Source: Salvelinus alpinus (lineage: Eukaryota; Chordata; Actinopteri; Salmoniformes; Salmonidae). From it: DNA of 64,000 nucleotides. Below, piece after piece: positions 44,103 to 55,894 of this stretch; the first letter of the stretch is position 1; each line of letters begins with the position of its first letter. The notes below the pieces were generated by a model, which searched no databases, was not told the DNA's origin, and saw only the letters and a list, made by a program, of their open reading frames with translations. The stretch lies in contig NC_092092.1 of assembly GCF_045679555.1 (NCBI RefSeq), forward strand, positions 11,408,690 to 11,472,689. The letters are read 5' to 3'. The position numbers were made by a program, and so were the translations under genes.

Positions 44103-44950
44103 AAAATCAGTTAACCGCTAACATACTCTAACATTGAAATCTGGGATATACATCCCTGCCCCCACCCTACCGCTGACTGGATCATTTGAACCATCTGTAT
44201 ATATCCTTAAAAAACAATAAAAACGATTATCTATATATCACTCCGCACCCCGTCTCATGTCATCACCCCATTCTCTCCTGCCCTCAATCATTTCCACATC
44301 TACACTTGGTTTTGGAAACAATCACGGAGGAACGTTCCACAATGCATTTGTCGGCCCTATCTCTCTCGCCCAGTCCATATTCTACCACTTTCTGCCCAAT
44401 CGTCCATCCGTACGCCCTCTGCTTACCCACTCCTTGCTCCCAACATTCCCCAGTTGCCGTGACCACAGGATGTTCTTCTGAACTCCCTTTCAACCTTGCC
44501 CAGTACGCTAATGCAATTTTGTCCCGCCTTATCCTCAGTGGCAGTTCCCCACTATCCACCTGAAGCAGGTGTCGTCCTGAAGGCACCCACACACAATCTC
44601 AGGACCCTTGACTGTATCCTACCCAGGTGCTGTAGTACCGTTTTGGCTTCCGATCCATATACAAAGCACCCATAATCCAAAGATGACCTGATCAATGATC
44701 AACAGTGTTTGTCTATCTGACTCCCAATCATATCCTCACACTGCCTCATGAGGTTCATCACCTTCCTACACTTAATTTCAATATACTCAACATGTCTCTT
44801 CCACGTAAGCCTCTCATCAAACCACATACATAACTACTTAAACTCAGCCACCCTACCTCTATCCTGACCGTATATTTGCAGCCTAACATCTTTAACCTTC
44901 CTCCTAGAAAACACCATAAAGTAGGACTTGGCCACAGACATCCTAAATCA

Positions 44951-45391
44951 CTATGTTAGAGACCAATCTTCCACAACTGCCACAGCTTCTTGCATCTTCC
45001 TTATCACATATTTCACATTCCCACCTCTCTTCCATACATCATCAGCATACAAGGCCACACCCACTCCCTGTCCCACCTCCTTAAATATGTCATCTATCAT
45101 CGGTGTGAACAACACCGGACTAACCACACTTCCCTGAGGAGTACCATTCTCCACTTCAAACCACATTGACAATTCTGACCCCATCCTCACCCGTATGACT
45201 CGATCGAACAGGAAGTCAATGATCCAGTTATACACACGTCCCCCAATGCCCAATGCACTCAACTTGATCAACAACCCTTCCCTCCACATGGTATTGTAAG
45301 CTTTCTCAATGTCAAAATACACAACACTCATCACATCTTTTATTGTCAGGGCCTTGGCTGTCTCTGTACTGACTGTCACCAGGGCGTCCAT
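44951..45391 (-). pseudogene. LINE reverse transcriptase palm fragment
   Basis: The frame contains both catalytic regions: VYFDIEKAYNTMWREGLLIK (first Asp) and VALYADDVW (Asp-Asp), with GTPQGSVVSPVLFTPMIDDI between. The N-terminal RT part is in a separate frame at 45761-45462, so at least one frameshift lies near 45400-45460. Confidence 0.8.
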
Positions 45392-46256
45392 GGCAGACCT
45401 TCACCTGAACCCACTCTGTGCTATGCTCATTAAACCCCTTACTTCCAAGAAATACATCATCCTACTCACTAACATCTATTCCATCAACTTTCATGTTGGA
45501 TGTCAGTGCAATAGGCCTATAACTGCCCGCCCTAGCGGGATCTTTCCCTGGTTTTACAAACGGCAACACCACCGCACATTTCCACCCAGCAGGTATCACC
45601 CCAGTCCTCCACACCTTATTATACAACCCTAACACTGCTTCCAACACACTGTTCGGTGTGTGCCTAAACATCACATAACACACCCTATCTTCTACAGGAG
45701 CAGTCCGCCCACACCCCTCCAACTCCCTTGTCATCTCAAACATAGAAAACTCTGCATCCATAGCTTCTCCTGATTCCCCTTATTTCTTTAAAACATCTCC
45801 ACGCTCCTTTAACTTTTCCCTACGTCTCCTCTTACTCTCATCACACAGGTGATCACATCTATGAAAACGGAAACGCACCACCTAGGACATCTGCCTTTTC
45901 TTTACTTGATACAGCTGTGATGTTTCCTTCTACCAACACTGGAATTCCAGCATTTTTTGTTGTTGAAATCTCTGTTTATTCTGTTTTACACACAAGACAA
46001 CACAAAACAATATAAATAATATACTCAACTAGAAAAAATACAAATAAAAAATAATAGCTTTAAAGATACCGTACTTTAGACAAGTTAAACACACTGGGCA
46101 GAAGGCTACAAAGGTTAAAGGGCTAAAGGGCAATCTGTAGTACAGGGACAGAGCAGACACCTCACCATTGTTCCTGTAAACAGACAAGGGATAGGGGTGG
46201 AGAAATGCAACCACTCACAGACAGTCATGGCCACAGACCGACCATCCACTGTACCA

Positions 46257-47634
46257 TGTGTGTCATATATATATGTGTCATTCAACTGAGACTGCTCTTC
46301 TCTGTGTCACGGAGGCGCTCCGCACTGCTAAAGCTAACTCTCTCTCCTCTGCTCTCATCCTTCTAGACCTATCGGCTGCCTTTGATACTGTGAACCATCA
46401 GATCCTCCTCTCCACCCTCTCCGAGCTGGGCATCTCCGGCGCGGCCCACGCTTGGATTGCGTCCTACCTGACAGGTCGCTCCTACCAGGTGGCGTGGCGA
46501 GAATCTGTCTCCGCACCACGTGCTCTCACCACTGGTGTCCCCCAGGGCTCTGTTCTAGGCCCTCTCCTATTCTCGCTATACACCAAGTCACTTGGCTCTG
46601 TCATATCCTCACATGGTCTCTCCTATCATTGCTATGCAGACGACACACAATTAATCTTCTCCTTTCCCCCCTCTGATAACCAGGTGGTGAATCGCATCTC
46701 TGCATGTCTGGCAGACATATCAGTGTGGATGACGGATCACCACCTCAAGCTGAACCTCGGCAAGACGGAGCTGCTCTTCCTCCCGGGGAAGGACTGCCCG
46801 TTCCATGATCTCGCCATCACGGTTGACAACTCCATTGTGTCCTCCTCCCAGAGTGCTAAGAACCTTGGCGTGATCCTGGACAACACCCTGTCGTTCTCAA
46901 CTAACATCAAGGCGGTGACCCGTTCCTGTAGGTTCATGCTCTACAACATTCGCAGAGTACGACCCTGCCTCACGCAGGAAGCGGCGCAGGTCCTAATCCA
47001 GGCACTTGTCATCTCCCGTCTGGATTACTGCAACTCGCTGTTGGCTGGGCTCCCTGCCTGTGCCATTAAACCCCTACAACTCATCCAGAACGCCGCAGCC
47101 CGTCTGGTGTTCAACTTTCCCAAGTTCTCTCACGTCACCCCGCTCCTCCGCTCTCTCCACTGGCTTCCAGTTGAAGCTCGCATCCGCTACAAGACCATGG
47201 TGCTTGCCTACGGAGCTGTGAGGGGAACGGCACCTCCGTACCTTCAGGCTCTGATCAGGCCCTACACCCAAACAAGGGCACTGCGTTCATCCACCTCTGG
47301 CCTGCTCGCCTCCCTACCTCTGAGGAAGTACAGTTCCCGCTCAGCCCAGTCAAAACTGTTCGCTGCTCTGGCACCCCAATGGTGGAACAAACTCCCTCAC
47401 GACGCCAGGTCAGCGGAGTCAATCACCACCTTCCGGAGACACCTGAAACCCCACCTCTTTAAGGAATACCTAGGATAGGATAAAGTAATCCTTCTAACCC
47501 CCCCCCCCTTAAAAGAGTTAGATGCACTATTGTAAAGTGGTTGTTCCACTGGATATCATAAGGTGAATGCACCAATTTGTAAGTCGCTCTGGATAAGAGC
47601 GTCTGCTAAATGACTTAAATGTAAATGTAAATGT
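46257..47634 (+). mobile_element. L2-type LINE, 5'-truncated, with 406-codon open RT frame
   Basis: The frame 46258-47478 begins in flanking sequence and then reads STETALLCVTEAL, ILLDLSAAFDTVNHQILL (catalytic Asp), GVPQGSVLGPLLFSLYTKSL, CYADDTQLIFSF (Asp-Asp), HHLKLNLGKTELLFLPG, LGVILDNTLSFSTNIKAV, CNSLLAGLPACAIKPLQLIQ and the end RHLKPHLFKEYLG before TAG. The 3' UTR contains a C tract (47499-47509) and the tail GCTCTGGATAAGAGCGTCTG followed by (AAATGT)n at 47600-47634. All RT catalytic residues are present and no lesion is seen, so the copy is young. The fingers N terminus, endonuclease and ORF1 are missing. A possible short duplication GTACCA flanks it (46251-46256, 47633-47638). Confidence 0.9.
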
Positions 47635-48126
47635 ACCAAAAATAAAGTTTAGAATGTTTAAAAAAAATTATATATATGTAAGCGTGAACAAAATTTTTAA
47701 TTAAAAAACAGAGCAAAACAAGCTCACATTTTAGTCTCTGACCGGGCAAGATGAACAAGGCATCCGCAGGTCACAATCAATAAGCACATCATCAACCTTA
47801 ATGCCCCCCCCCCCCCCCCCCAACAAACAAAAAAACACAAAGAAATGCTCATCCAACCCTTAAGTCACAGGGGAGTCAAATACAGACTTATTTTAATTTT
47901 AATATGAATGCCATCAGAGGATGGACTGTTTAAAGTGAGACCGTAATGGAGCCCAAGCCTCATAAAACATCTTGGGGTTCCCACGTGTATTGAATTAAAA
48001 AAATTCTAGTTTCAGAGAGCACAACACATCTCTCACCCAATATTTATAAGATGGGGGAATTGCCATCTTCCAGTTCTGTAGTATTAGCCGTCAAGCTAAA
48101 AGAGTTGTATAAGCAACAGTGTCCAA

Positions 48127-49541
48127 CTAAATTCTTGACAGGGAGGTACCTATGGGCAGTACTCCAAAAAGGGCTGTAAGGGGAGACGGATCTATAACAG
48201 TGTCATATATATCAGAGAAACATTTAAATATTAATTCCCAGAAACCTGACAGTTTGAGACAGTCCCAAAACATATGATACAGTGTGGCTGGTTCTGTTTT
48301 ACATCGGACACAGGCAGGATCAAAATCAGAGAATATTCTTCTAAGTTTGGCCCCGGACCAGTGGATATGGTGAACCACCTTGAATTGAATGAGGCTGTGT
48401 CTAGTGCTAAAAGAGGACGAATGCACCCTGTGCAGCACAGATTCCCAGGTGTCTTCCCCAAGTTCCTCCCATAAATTATTTTCCCATCGAGTCTTTAAAG
48501 GCACCAAAGAAGTCATTGATTGCATATACATCTGAAATTGCACCCCTAGGAAACTTGTCCAGCTCAAATATGCTCTCTATAGCTGTATTCACAGGCCTAT
48601 GTGGAAATTCAGGTGTGTTAGCTCTGACAAAGTTCCTAGTCTGGAGATAGTGGAAGAAGTGGGATTGGGGAGGTTGAACTTTTCCTGTAGCTGAGCAAAA
48701 GAGGCAAATGTATCATCAAAGAATAATTGGGCTAGTGAGGAGAGGCCTAGTGAGTGCCAGATGCCAAAAGCCCCATCATTTAAAGATGGAGGAAATAAAA
48801 TGTTCTGATTGATTGGGCCTGATAGAGAAAAGCCTTGGAGGCTGAAGGCTAAACGGAACTGATTCCAAATTTTAAGAGACTGCTTTACAATTGGGTTGAC
48901 ACACCTTTTGCCTAGGGACACTGGGAGAGACGAGCACAACACAGAAGCAAGTGCAGCAGGTTTACATGATTCAGACTCCATCTGGACCCAGAGTGGTCTA
49001 GGGCCAGTAGGATCAGTCTGCAGCCAGTACAAAAGGGCTCTGAAATTTATGTATAGTATGTCTAAAAATTAGGTAGAGCTAAACCACCCAATGCCTTAGG
49101 CTTCTGTAAATGTTTTCTATCAATCCGTGGTACCATGCCATCCCAAATAAAATACAGGAATGTTTGATCCAGTGAATTAAAAAAAGATTTTGTAATAAAA
49201 ATTTATAAACATTGAAGTAAATATAAAAATTTGGGCAACACATTCATTTTAATGACATTAATCCTTCCAATAGGAGAAAGAGGTAGCAAATTCCAAAAAG
49301 TAAAAGATTGTTTCAAACTGTCTGCTAGAGCAACAATGTTTTCCTGAAACAAATTTGAATATTTCCTTGTCACTTTAACTCCCAAGTAGGTGAATTGATC
49401 CCGGACAATCCTAAACTGAGAACTTGTAAAAGAACACTTTAAAGCAGCCTTATTTACAGGAAAAAGCTCACTCTTGCCTAGATTCAGCTTGTACCCTGAG
49501 ATTGATCCAAACTTTTTAAGAAAAGATAAGGCACGTGGCAA
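48127..49541 (-). pseudogene. L1/Tx1-like LINE ORF2 C-terminal part in three frames
   Basis: Frames 49541-49203 (GYKLNLGKSELFPVN to VLPKFLYLLQCL), 49032-48589 (YWLQTDPTGPRPLWVQMESE, a thumb/C-terminal block) and 48567-48127 (containing C-x2-C...H-like VRCKTEPATLYHMFWDCLKL) follow one another. The last resembles the C-terminal Cys/His motif of L1/Tx1 ORF2 proteins (C-x3-x-E-T-x3-H-x-FW-x-C). Stops and shifts between frames show decay. Confidence 0.75.
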
Positions 49542-49733
49542 TGAGGTATCAGGTTTGGAAACAGAAGGAGGTCGTCAGCATATAGCGAGACTTTCTGCTC
49601 TAAGCCCGTCCTGATTATACCTTGAATGGCATCATTAGAGCGTAGTGCGATGGCGAGGGACTCGATTGCCAAAGCAAACAACAAGGGGGAGAGTGGATAA
49701 CCCTGTCTGGATCCCCAGTGCAAGGGAAAGTAG

Positions 49734-50531
49734 TCAGAGGACAAGTTGTCCCACCGAAGCCATGGGAGAAAAATAAAGAATCTTTATCCACGCATTGAAT
49801 TTGGGGCCAAAGCCAAATCTATAAAGGGCCGCTGTTAGGTAGTCCCACTCAACGCGGTCAAAAGCGTTTTCCACATCAAGTGAGACCACCACCTCTGGGT
49901 CCCCCGACGCTGGGGAGTATAGTATATTCATTAGGCGTCTAATATTGAAAAACAAATGCCTATTTCTCACAAAGCCAGTCTGGTCAGAGTGTATTACTTG
50001 GTGCAGCGAGCCTTCCATACGAATGGCTAAGAGCTTGGCTAGGATTTTGTAATCACAGTTTAAAAGTGAGATTGGGTGATAGGATCCACATTCCAGGGGG
50101 TCTTTGTTTTTCTTTAAAAGTAATGAAATTGAAGCCTGATAAAGATTAGGCGGTAGCTTTGAGGTATTAAGGCACTCTGCAAATAATTGAGACAAGAATG
50201 GACAAAGCAGACCAGAAAACGTCCTGTAAAATTTGGTTGGAAAACCGTCCGGACCCGGTGATTTACCACTTTTCATTGCGGACACTGCTATTGCAATCTC
50301 CTCAGGTGTAAATTCTTCTAAACAGTCATGGGAGTCTGTATCAATTGAAGGCATTTTCAAACCATTAAAGAAATAATCAATCAGCAAAGGGTCTTGAGGG
50401 GATTCAGAGGTGTATAGCGCAGAGTAAAATTGTTTGAATTGATCATTGATCTCTTTATGTATAACTGTGGTGGCACCAGACAGGGTCCTTATTTGTGGGA
50501 TTAAACGTGAGGCCTCAGGGAATTCCAGCAT
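49734..50531 (-). pseudogene. L1/Tx1-like reverse transcriptase, N-terminal part
   Basis: The 265-codon frame covers the fingers and first palm motifs up to the first catalytic Asp (VSLDVENAFDRV). Its nominal ATG lies in the target duplication, so the start is an artefact of 5' truncation. The frame is lost near 49740 by a frameshift, after which LSPLLFALAIES continues in the next frame. Confidence 0.8.
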
Positions 50532-51110
50532 TTTTTACCTTTCCCCATCATTTTCTTTTTTACCAATAGTGGAGAAAAATTCCCGCCATGCCTACCTTTT
50601 CCCTCTTAATCGTTCTTCTCGTTATCGCTCTCTTCCTTTGATACTCCATGAGATTCCTTTCTGTCAAGCGATTCCCGTAGAGCTATATCTGTTTCTTGGA
50701 CCACCTTTGAGCACTCATCTGTCCACCATGGCATCACCCGCTGTCTTCCTCCCCCCTGAACACATCGGAGCGGTCACATCTGCAGCTGATATAATTACAG
50801 ATGTTACTGCCTCAGCGCACTCATCCACAGACCCCCTCCGTTGATACATTTTGTCCCGCCCGCTCACACCAGGTACTTGAACATCTTCCAGTTAGCTTTC
50901 TCAAAGCACCACCTCATGTTATTGCCTCTATTCTGCATACACACACTCATATTGACCTTACTATCGAACCAGAAAATGATCACTCCCTACTGTGGTTTCT
51001 CTCATCACTTCCCATTCATACCTCCCTGCCACCACCGCAGATACCAAAGTCTAAGCATGACACTGTACCCCTCGCCACATTGATTCTCGTCCCCCAACCC
51101 ATCATTAACA

Positions 51111-51300
51111 CACACTAATCCTGTAATCCATACATTCTTTAGCTATACTCCCATTGTTATATTTTATGTTATCTTTTGTTATATTTACGCGTATAACATA
51201 TTAATTGGCACAACATATTAATTTATGGTTAGATCACAAACACCTTCATAATCAATGGCCTATGCAGAGAATTAAGTCAAAACCACAAATCCAAATCCCA
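51111..51300. other. No gene recognised
   Basis: Short AT-rich spacer left of the next repeat. Confidence 0.35.
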
Positions 51301-51302
51301 AT

Positions 51303-51680
51303 CTCAGTGGTGTAAAGTACTTAAGTAAAAATACTTTTAAGTACAATTTAAGTCATTTTTGGGGTATCTGTACTTTACTTTACTATTTTTATTTTTGACA
51401 ACTTAAAAGTAAATAATGTACTTTTTACTCCTTATATTTTCCCTGGCACCCAAAAGTACTCGTTACATTTTGAATGCTTAGCAGGACAGGAAAATAGTCT
51501 AATTCACGCACTTATCAAGAGAACATCCCTGGTAATCCCTACTGCCTCTGATCTGACAGACTCACTAAACATAAATGTTTTGTTTGTAAATTATGTCTGA
51601 GTGTTGAACTGTGCCCCTGGCTATCCGTAAATTTAAAAAACAAGAAAATCGTGTCTTCTGTTTGGCTTAATATCAATAAA
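51303..51680. repeat. hAT-type MITE-like repeat (CAGTGGTGTAAAGTACTTAA)
   Basis: It starts CTCAGTGGTGTAAAGTACTT and contains 'aagtaaaaatacttttaagt', 'ggggtatctgtactttactt', 'ttatattttccctggcaccc' and 'actgcctctgatctgacaga', which is the order of a very common teleost non-autonomous hAT-type repeat. It is non-coding. Confidence 0.6.
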
Positions 51681-53317
51681 ACGCTACGGCTTCAACATGT
51701 TATACTTTTTTTGGGTCCAGACAGCATCAGATACATGAGCTACACATACTGAGACAGAGGGGCGCTGTTCCCTCGCTCGAATGATTTCTCCAGTGAGATT
51801 CAGCCACTTGCGAATTGACAGAAAATTATGAAAACACAGAAAGAGATTAATATTTTTTATTGTTCAAATATTTGGGGAACCTATGCATCCATGAATGCAT
51901 GGCAATGATTCCAGTGTCTTGGAAACACGATGACATTTCAAAAGGAGGGACATAATTCATAGGAAACCTTTTGTCATCATTATGCTGTTGGCAGATTGAC
52001 TTCAGATGCAGTATAACCACAGATTTGTATAACTACACATTTTTGCATATTTCCGTTGGGGAACGCCTACTCTGTGAAGTGAACGTGTTCAAAACTTGGG
52101 TAAAGTCTACAAAACTTAGTCCACGCTGTTCGTAACAGATTGTAATTTTGGAAACAGAAAACTGTATTAAGATCAAATGTTTAATCGATTGGTAAATTAT
52201 CAGAATGTCGGCCAAAATCCCTCTCGTTCATCCAGTGAACTATTTGTCTCATTGTTCTATCACTGGTATAACTTCAGGTAACGTAAACTCACGTATACTC
52301 GTACATCGCCTTGGTCCGTACAGTTGCCCTTATTTTCACTCGATCTGTCCAACTTATCACCTTATCGCCTCTAAAATGTAAATAAAACACTATAAAGAGT
52401 TTATATAATGTGTCATTGCATACCTATTTGAAGGTTTGTGTCGAATTTGAATCGGGTTTTTAGGGCGGTGCTAAAGTGATCTTAGAAGTAAACAGCGGCT
52501 TTGAGAATGATGATCGCATGCAATGATGACGAAAAAATGACTAGGTATCCCCCCTTACCCCTGTCACTGTCCATTTCTTGTTTTTAAACGATGAGAGAAG
52601 TGCTACACCTGGTGGAGAGAGATTGTAACACATAAATAGTTGCTTTATGCGTGCTGTACGTTACGACATGACACGTCAAGATGTATCGGAGGGTCAGTTT
52701 TTTCAACTTTTCTCCAATACTATAGAGCCATTACCATGTCGATCAACGCTTGAATAGAAACCTAGTTCACACCCCTGATTTTGAAGTCAACAGTCCCATT
52801 AGTTTTCTTTGTAGCCTCGTTTGAATGTCGCGGTTACGCACATTTGTACGGAATGGGGTGAGTTTACGTTAGCTAGCTAAGATTGAATGGACAGTACAAC
52901 ATTTGAGCTAGCTAATGTTAGCATTGCTAGCTATTTCTGACTAACTTTGGTAGCTAATGGCAACATTTCCCTCTCTTTAAAGTACATTTGACAACATAAT
53001 GATGGCAAAGTTGCTTCCTACTAATTATTTGCCTACTTTAGCACTGTCATTGTTTTTCAGAGCAAGCTGTAGTTTAATTTAGACAACTCATTATGCCTGT
53101 TCAGAATGACGGCATTGGTCATCAGTGGGGCACCAATATGGCTGTGGGCGGCGTCTGTAGAAAGTTCATAACAACCGAGTGAAGTTCATACAACCGAGTG
53201 AAGGCGGTGCAATCCATGAATAAAACTAGTCAACAACATAATTTGGGTATGAGTTAACATTTTGATATGCGTGATGTGAGTTGTACATTTCTGACCAACC
53301 AGGGTTGCCAGGTCAAG
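51681..53317. other. Unassigned; probable older repeats, no gene
   Basis: About 51720-52250 ('gagacagaggggcgctgttc', 'ctcgttcatccagtgaacta') and 52560-52760 look like dispersed-repeat material, but I cannot name a family or fix ends. Clusters of GCTAGC/TTAGC words lie at 52865-52960. No frame above 72 codons. Confidence 0.35.
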
Positions 53318-53766
53318 CGCTACAAGACCATGGTGCTTGCCTACGGAGCTGTGAGGGGAACGGCACCTCCGTACCTTCAGGCTCTGATCAGGCCCTACAC
53401 CCAAACAAGGGCACTGCGTTCATCCACCTCTGGCCTGCTCGCCTCCCTACCTCTGAGGAAGTACAGTTCCCGCTCAGCCCAGTCAAAACTGTTCGCTGCT
53501 CTGGCACCCCAATGGTGGAACAAACTCCCTCACGACGCCAGGTCAGCGGAGTCAATCACCACCTTCCGGAGACACCTGAAACCTCACCTCTTTAAGGAAT
53601 ACCTAGGATAGGATAAAGTAATCCTTCTAACCCCCCCCCCCTTAAAAGAGTTAGATGCACTATTGTAAAGTGGTTGTTCCACTGGATATCATAAGGTGAA
53701 TGCACCAATTTGTAAGTCGCTCTGGATAAGAGCGTCTGCTAAATGACTTAAATGTAAATGTAAATG
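53318..53766 (+). mobile_element. L2-type LINE, 3' end copy, nearly identical to the first
   Basis: From 'gctacaagaccatggtgctt' to the (AAATGT)n tail the sequence matches 47188-47634 almost base for base. I noticed one substitution (CCCCAC versus CCTCAC near 53583) and a small length difference in the C tract. Only the last 95 or so codons (MVLAYGAVRGTAPPYLQALI to FKEYLG) and the 3' UTR are present. It is a severe 5' truncation of the same active lineage. Confidence 0.9.
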
Positions 53767-54076
53767 TAAGCGAAAATGTCTCACCAATGACCACTCAAAA
53801 CCCGCCCAAAAGGCCTGAATACTAGCCCTATTTTTTGTTGTTGCCATATCTATACAATAAACCATTTGTTTCATAACGTTTTCGAGCCAATTAAGAAGGA
53901 ATATCATAGTAACGATGTTAGAAGCTAAATTCGGGTTTCCTCAAAATAATAATTATTGCAAGCTATGACAAAGGAATTTGAATATGTAGCAAGAGAAGAT
54001 CATTTTCCCTTATTAAACTCGCCAGATAAATTTCCATCAATGGATGTCAATGTAACTCGTTTAACTGCTATGATTA

Positions 54077-54347
54077 AGCAATAAGGCACAAGGGGGTATG
54101 ATATATGGCCAATATACCACGGCTAAGGGCTGTTCTTAAGCATGACGTAACGCGGAGTGCCTGGATACAGCCGTTAGCCGTGGTATATTGGACATATACC
54201 ACTACCCCCCGGGGTGCCTTATTGCTATTATAAACTCCTTACCATTGTAATTATAACAGTAAAAAGTTATGTTTTGCCATACCTGTGGTATATGGTCTTT
54301 CAGCTTTCAGCCAATCAGAATTCAGGGCTCGATCCAGGTATATAATT
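54077..54347. mobile_element. Palindromic MITE, copy 2 (CAATAAGGC ends)
   Basis: It has the same order as the copy at 16188: GCAATAAGGCAC, GGCCAATATACCACGGCTAA, a loop, TTAGCCGTGGTATATTGG, GGTGCCTTATTGCTATTATA, and the right part CAGCCAATCAGAATTCAGGG. This copy keeps the internal 'aacagtaaaaagttatgttt' stretch that is largely missing from copy 1. Confidence 0.85.
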
Positions 54348-54492
54348 GTAAATAAATCCCCTTTGTGCATAACTATAGATAAATCTGACAGGAGAGTTTG
54401 AGTGATGAAAGTTGGACAGAGGATCTCTAAATCTCTTGAGCAAGAAATGCTTGGATGTACATTATTTTTTTTAATGTTAGGCAATTGTGCTG

Positions 54493-54671
54493 TTTTTTTT
54501 AAACCTTTATTTAACTAGGCAAGTCAGTTAAGAACAAATTCTTAATTTCAAAGATGGCCTAGGAACAGTGGGTTAACTGCCTTGTTCAGGGGCAGAGCGA
54601 CAAAGATTATCTTGTCAGCTCAGGGATTCGATCACAAGTCCAACACTCTAACCACTAGGCTACCTGCCACC
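54493..54671 (-). mobile_element. tRNA-derived SINE (HpaI-like), nearly full length
   Basis: On the minus strand it has GGCAGGTAGCCTAGTGGTTA, a B-box-like 'gtgatcgaatccctg', 'gacaagataatctttgtcgc', CAGTTAACCCACTGTTCC with a GTTAAC (HpaI) site, and the tail AAGAATTTGTTCTTAACTGA with 'taaataaaggttt'. This fits the HpaI SINE family. Confidence 0.85.
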
Positions 54672-54699
54672 GCCTGTTATTATGTGCCAGATGTCAAGA

Positions 54700-55890
54700 C
54701 TACAAACCGTTATAAATGGCCCATTTGCAAAATTGATTTTGCATTTCAATAGATATAGGCTACAGACTAAAATCTGTGTTTATGATTGTAATTACATTTT
54801 GCCATAGTTTGCTTAAATAAAGGCAGGTAGCCTATAGCCCCTGATAGGCCTACATCTCACGCTTAGTTCAAATGAACAGATTAATTTATTCAACATGAAT
54901 AGCGAGGCGATTTCGCAATAAGAAGTGCTTGTGTTTCCCAGTAATAGGCTACTGAGGAGGTGGTCATAATTTCAATCACTGAATTAAATATTAATAATAT
55001 GTATATGAACCAAATATGCTTGTCAACAACAGCCAGTGTTTATTTTTTATAATTTGTTTTACCTGTAGCCTAATCTGACTACTGTTACTGTCAATCTAAT
55101 GCGTTCATAATAACACAAGGCTATAACAACAATAAACTGAAGTTATAGGCTACTTATGCCAGCTCCTATAGGCTACACAAGTGGCACAAATTGATTTGCA
55201 ATGACTCTAGTGATATTGTTATTTCAACATATGTATTGTATAAAATGGAAGCCTACAATGGCATAGACATTAATAGGCTACTTGACGGCCGACAGAAGCA
55301 AATGTATAATTCTCCACATTTAGCCTAATGTCAGCTTCATTGAGGACTTTTCCCCATAGAAAGAACCTTGCTAGGTTCCATAACTTCAACTTCCATTTGA
55401 AATTTCCACTAGGGCAGCCCCTGAGACTCAAGAACTGAGCATGCATAAAGCACTTGGCTTGATAACCATTTTCTTTAAGCAGTCAACATTAGAATGCAGT
55501 TTAAACCACCTCCTAGCGGATTTGTGTAATGCGCTCTAGTGCGCCCAAAGTCTTTTTCCAGTGCTTTGTCTGCACTATTTCTTGATGTGCATCAGTTCTA
55601 GCGCATTAATGTGTTACAGAGAAAGGTTTGGAAAGCAGCAGGTCACAGTGAAATATATTGTCACAACCTGCTCTCTCTCCTCTATATATTTTGAAGAGAA
55701 ATGCTCATATGCTGGCAGCATATGGCAGCATGTTCGATTGTGCGTCAAGAATTCAGCATAGCAAGTTTGTATGAAGTTCTGGTTATTAAATGGGTACATA
55801 GTTCAATAGGAATATCCTCTAAAAAGCTCTGGTGACAAACAAACTTTGCTGCCCTGTTTCCAATTGTCCACATGCCGGGAGAAGGTAAAG
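54700..55890. other. No gene; enriched in TAGGCTAC-type words
   Basis: Only short frames. The octamer TAGGCTAC, its complement GTAGCCTA and close variants (TAGGCCTAC) occur about ten times between 54750 and 55330. Confidence 0.5.
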
Positions 55891-55894
55891 TAAA

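Larger units (their letters stand above)
45959..50518 (-). mobile_element. L1/Tx1-like LINE, 5'-truncated, 18-bp TSD
   Basis: An exact 18-base target duplication (GGAATTCCAGCATTTTTT) is at 45941-45958 and 50519-50536. Minus-strand frames give RT motifs of the L1/Tx1 group: SAMKSGKSPGPDGFPTKFY, YHPISLLNCDYKILAKLLA, SDQTGFVRNRHLFFNIRR, VVVSLDVENAFDRVEWDYL, RQGYPLSPLLFALAIESLA, catalytic SLYADDLLLF, then GYKLNLGKSELFPVN, FTYLGVKVTRKYSNLF and INVIKMNVLPKFLYLLQCL. Frameshifts separate the frames near 49740 and 49540. The C-terminal part continues in broken frames to about 48127. An L2 LINE (46257-47634) is inserted in its 3' region. The short 3' tail is AAC-rich. Confidence 0.9.
43527..51110 (-). 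mobile_element. RNase H-bearing LINE (I/Nimb-like), split by a 4.6 kb nested insertion
   Basis: Minus-strand order: the end of an APE endonuclease at about 51000-50900 (GSDHFLV) with the linker PWWTDECSKVV near 50730, then after the nested insertion (45959-50518) the RT (45761-45462: KCAVVLPFVKPGKDPARAGS, YRPIALTS; 45391-44951: VVYFDIEKAYNTMW, GTPQGSVVSPVLF, catalytic LYADDVW). A connection domain follows (44592-44284: LRIRRDKIALAYWARLKG), then an RNase H domain (44102-43527: YATELMAMI, VICSDSAAVLSSV, FGWVPAHVGVEDNEKADVVT). EN-RT-RNase H order with PWWTDEC is characteristic of the I/Nimb group. It is 5'-truncated, with several frameshifts and stops, so it is inactive. Confidence 0.85.

Noticed and set aside
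46452-47271. Overlapping frames within the L2 LINE in other phases
   Set aside because: Shadows of the 406-codon RT frame.
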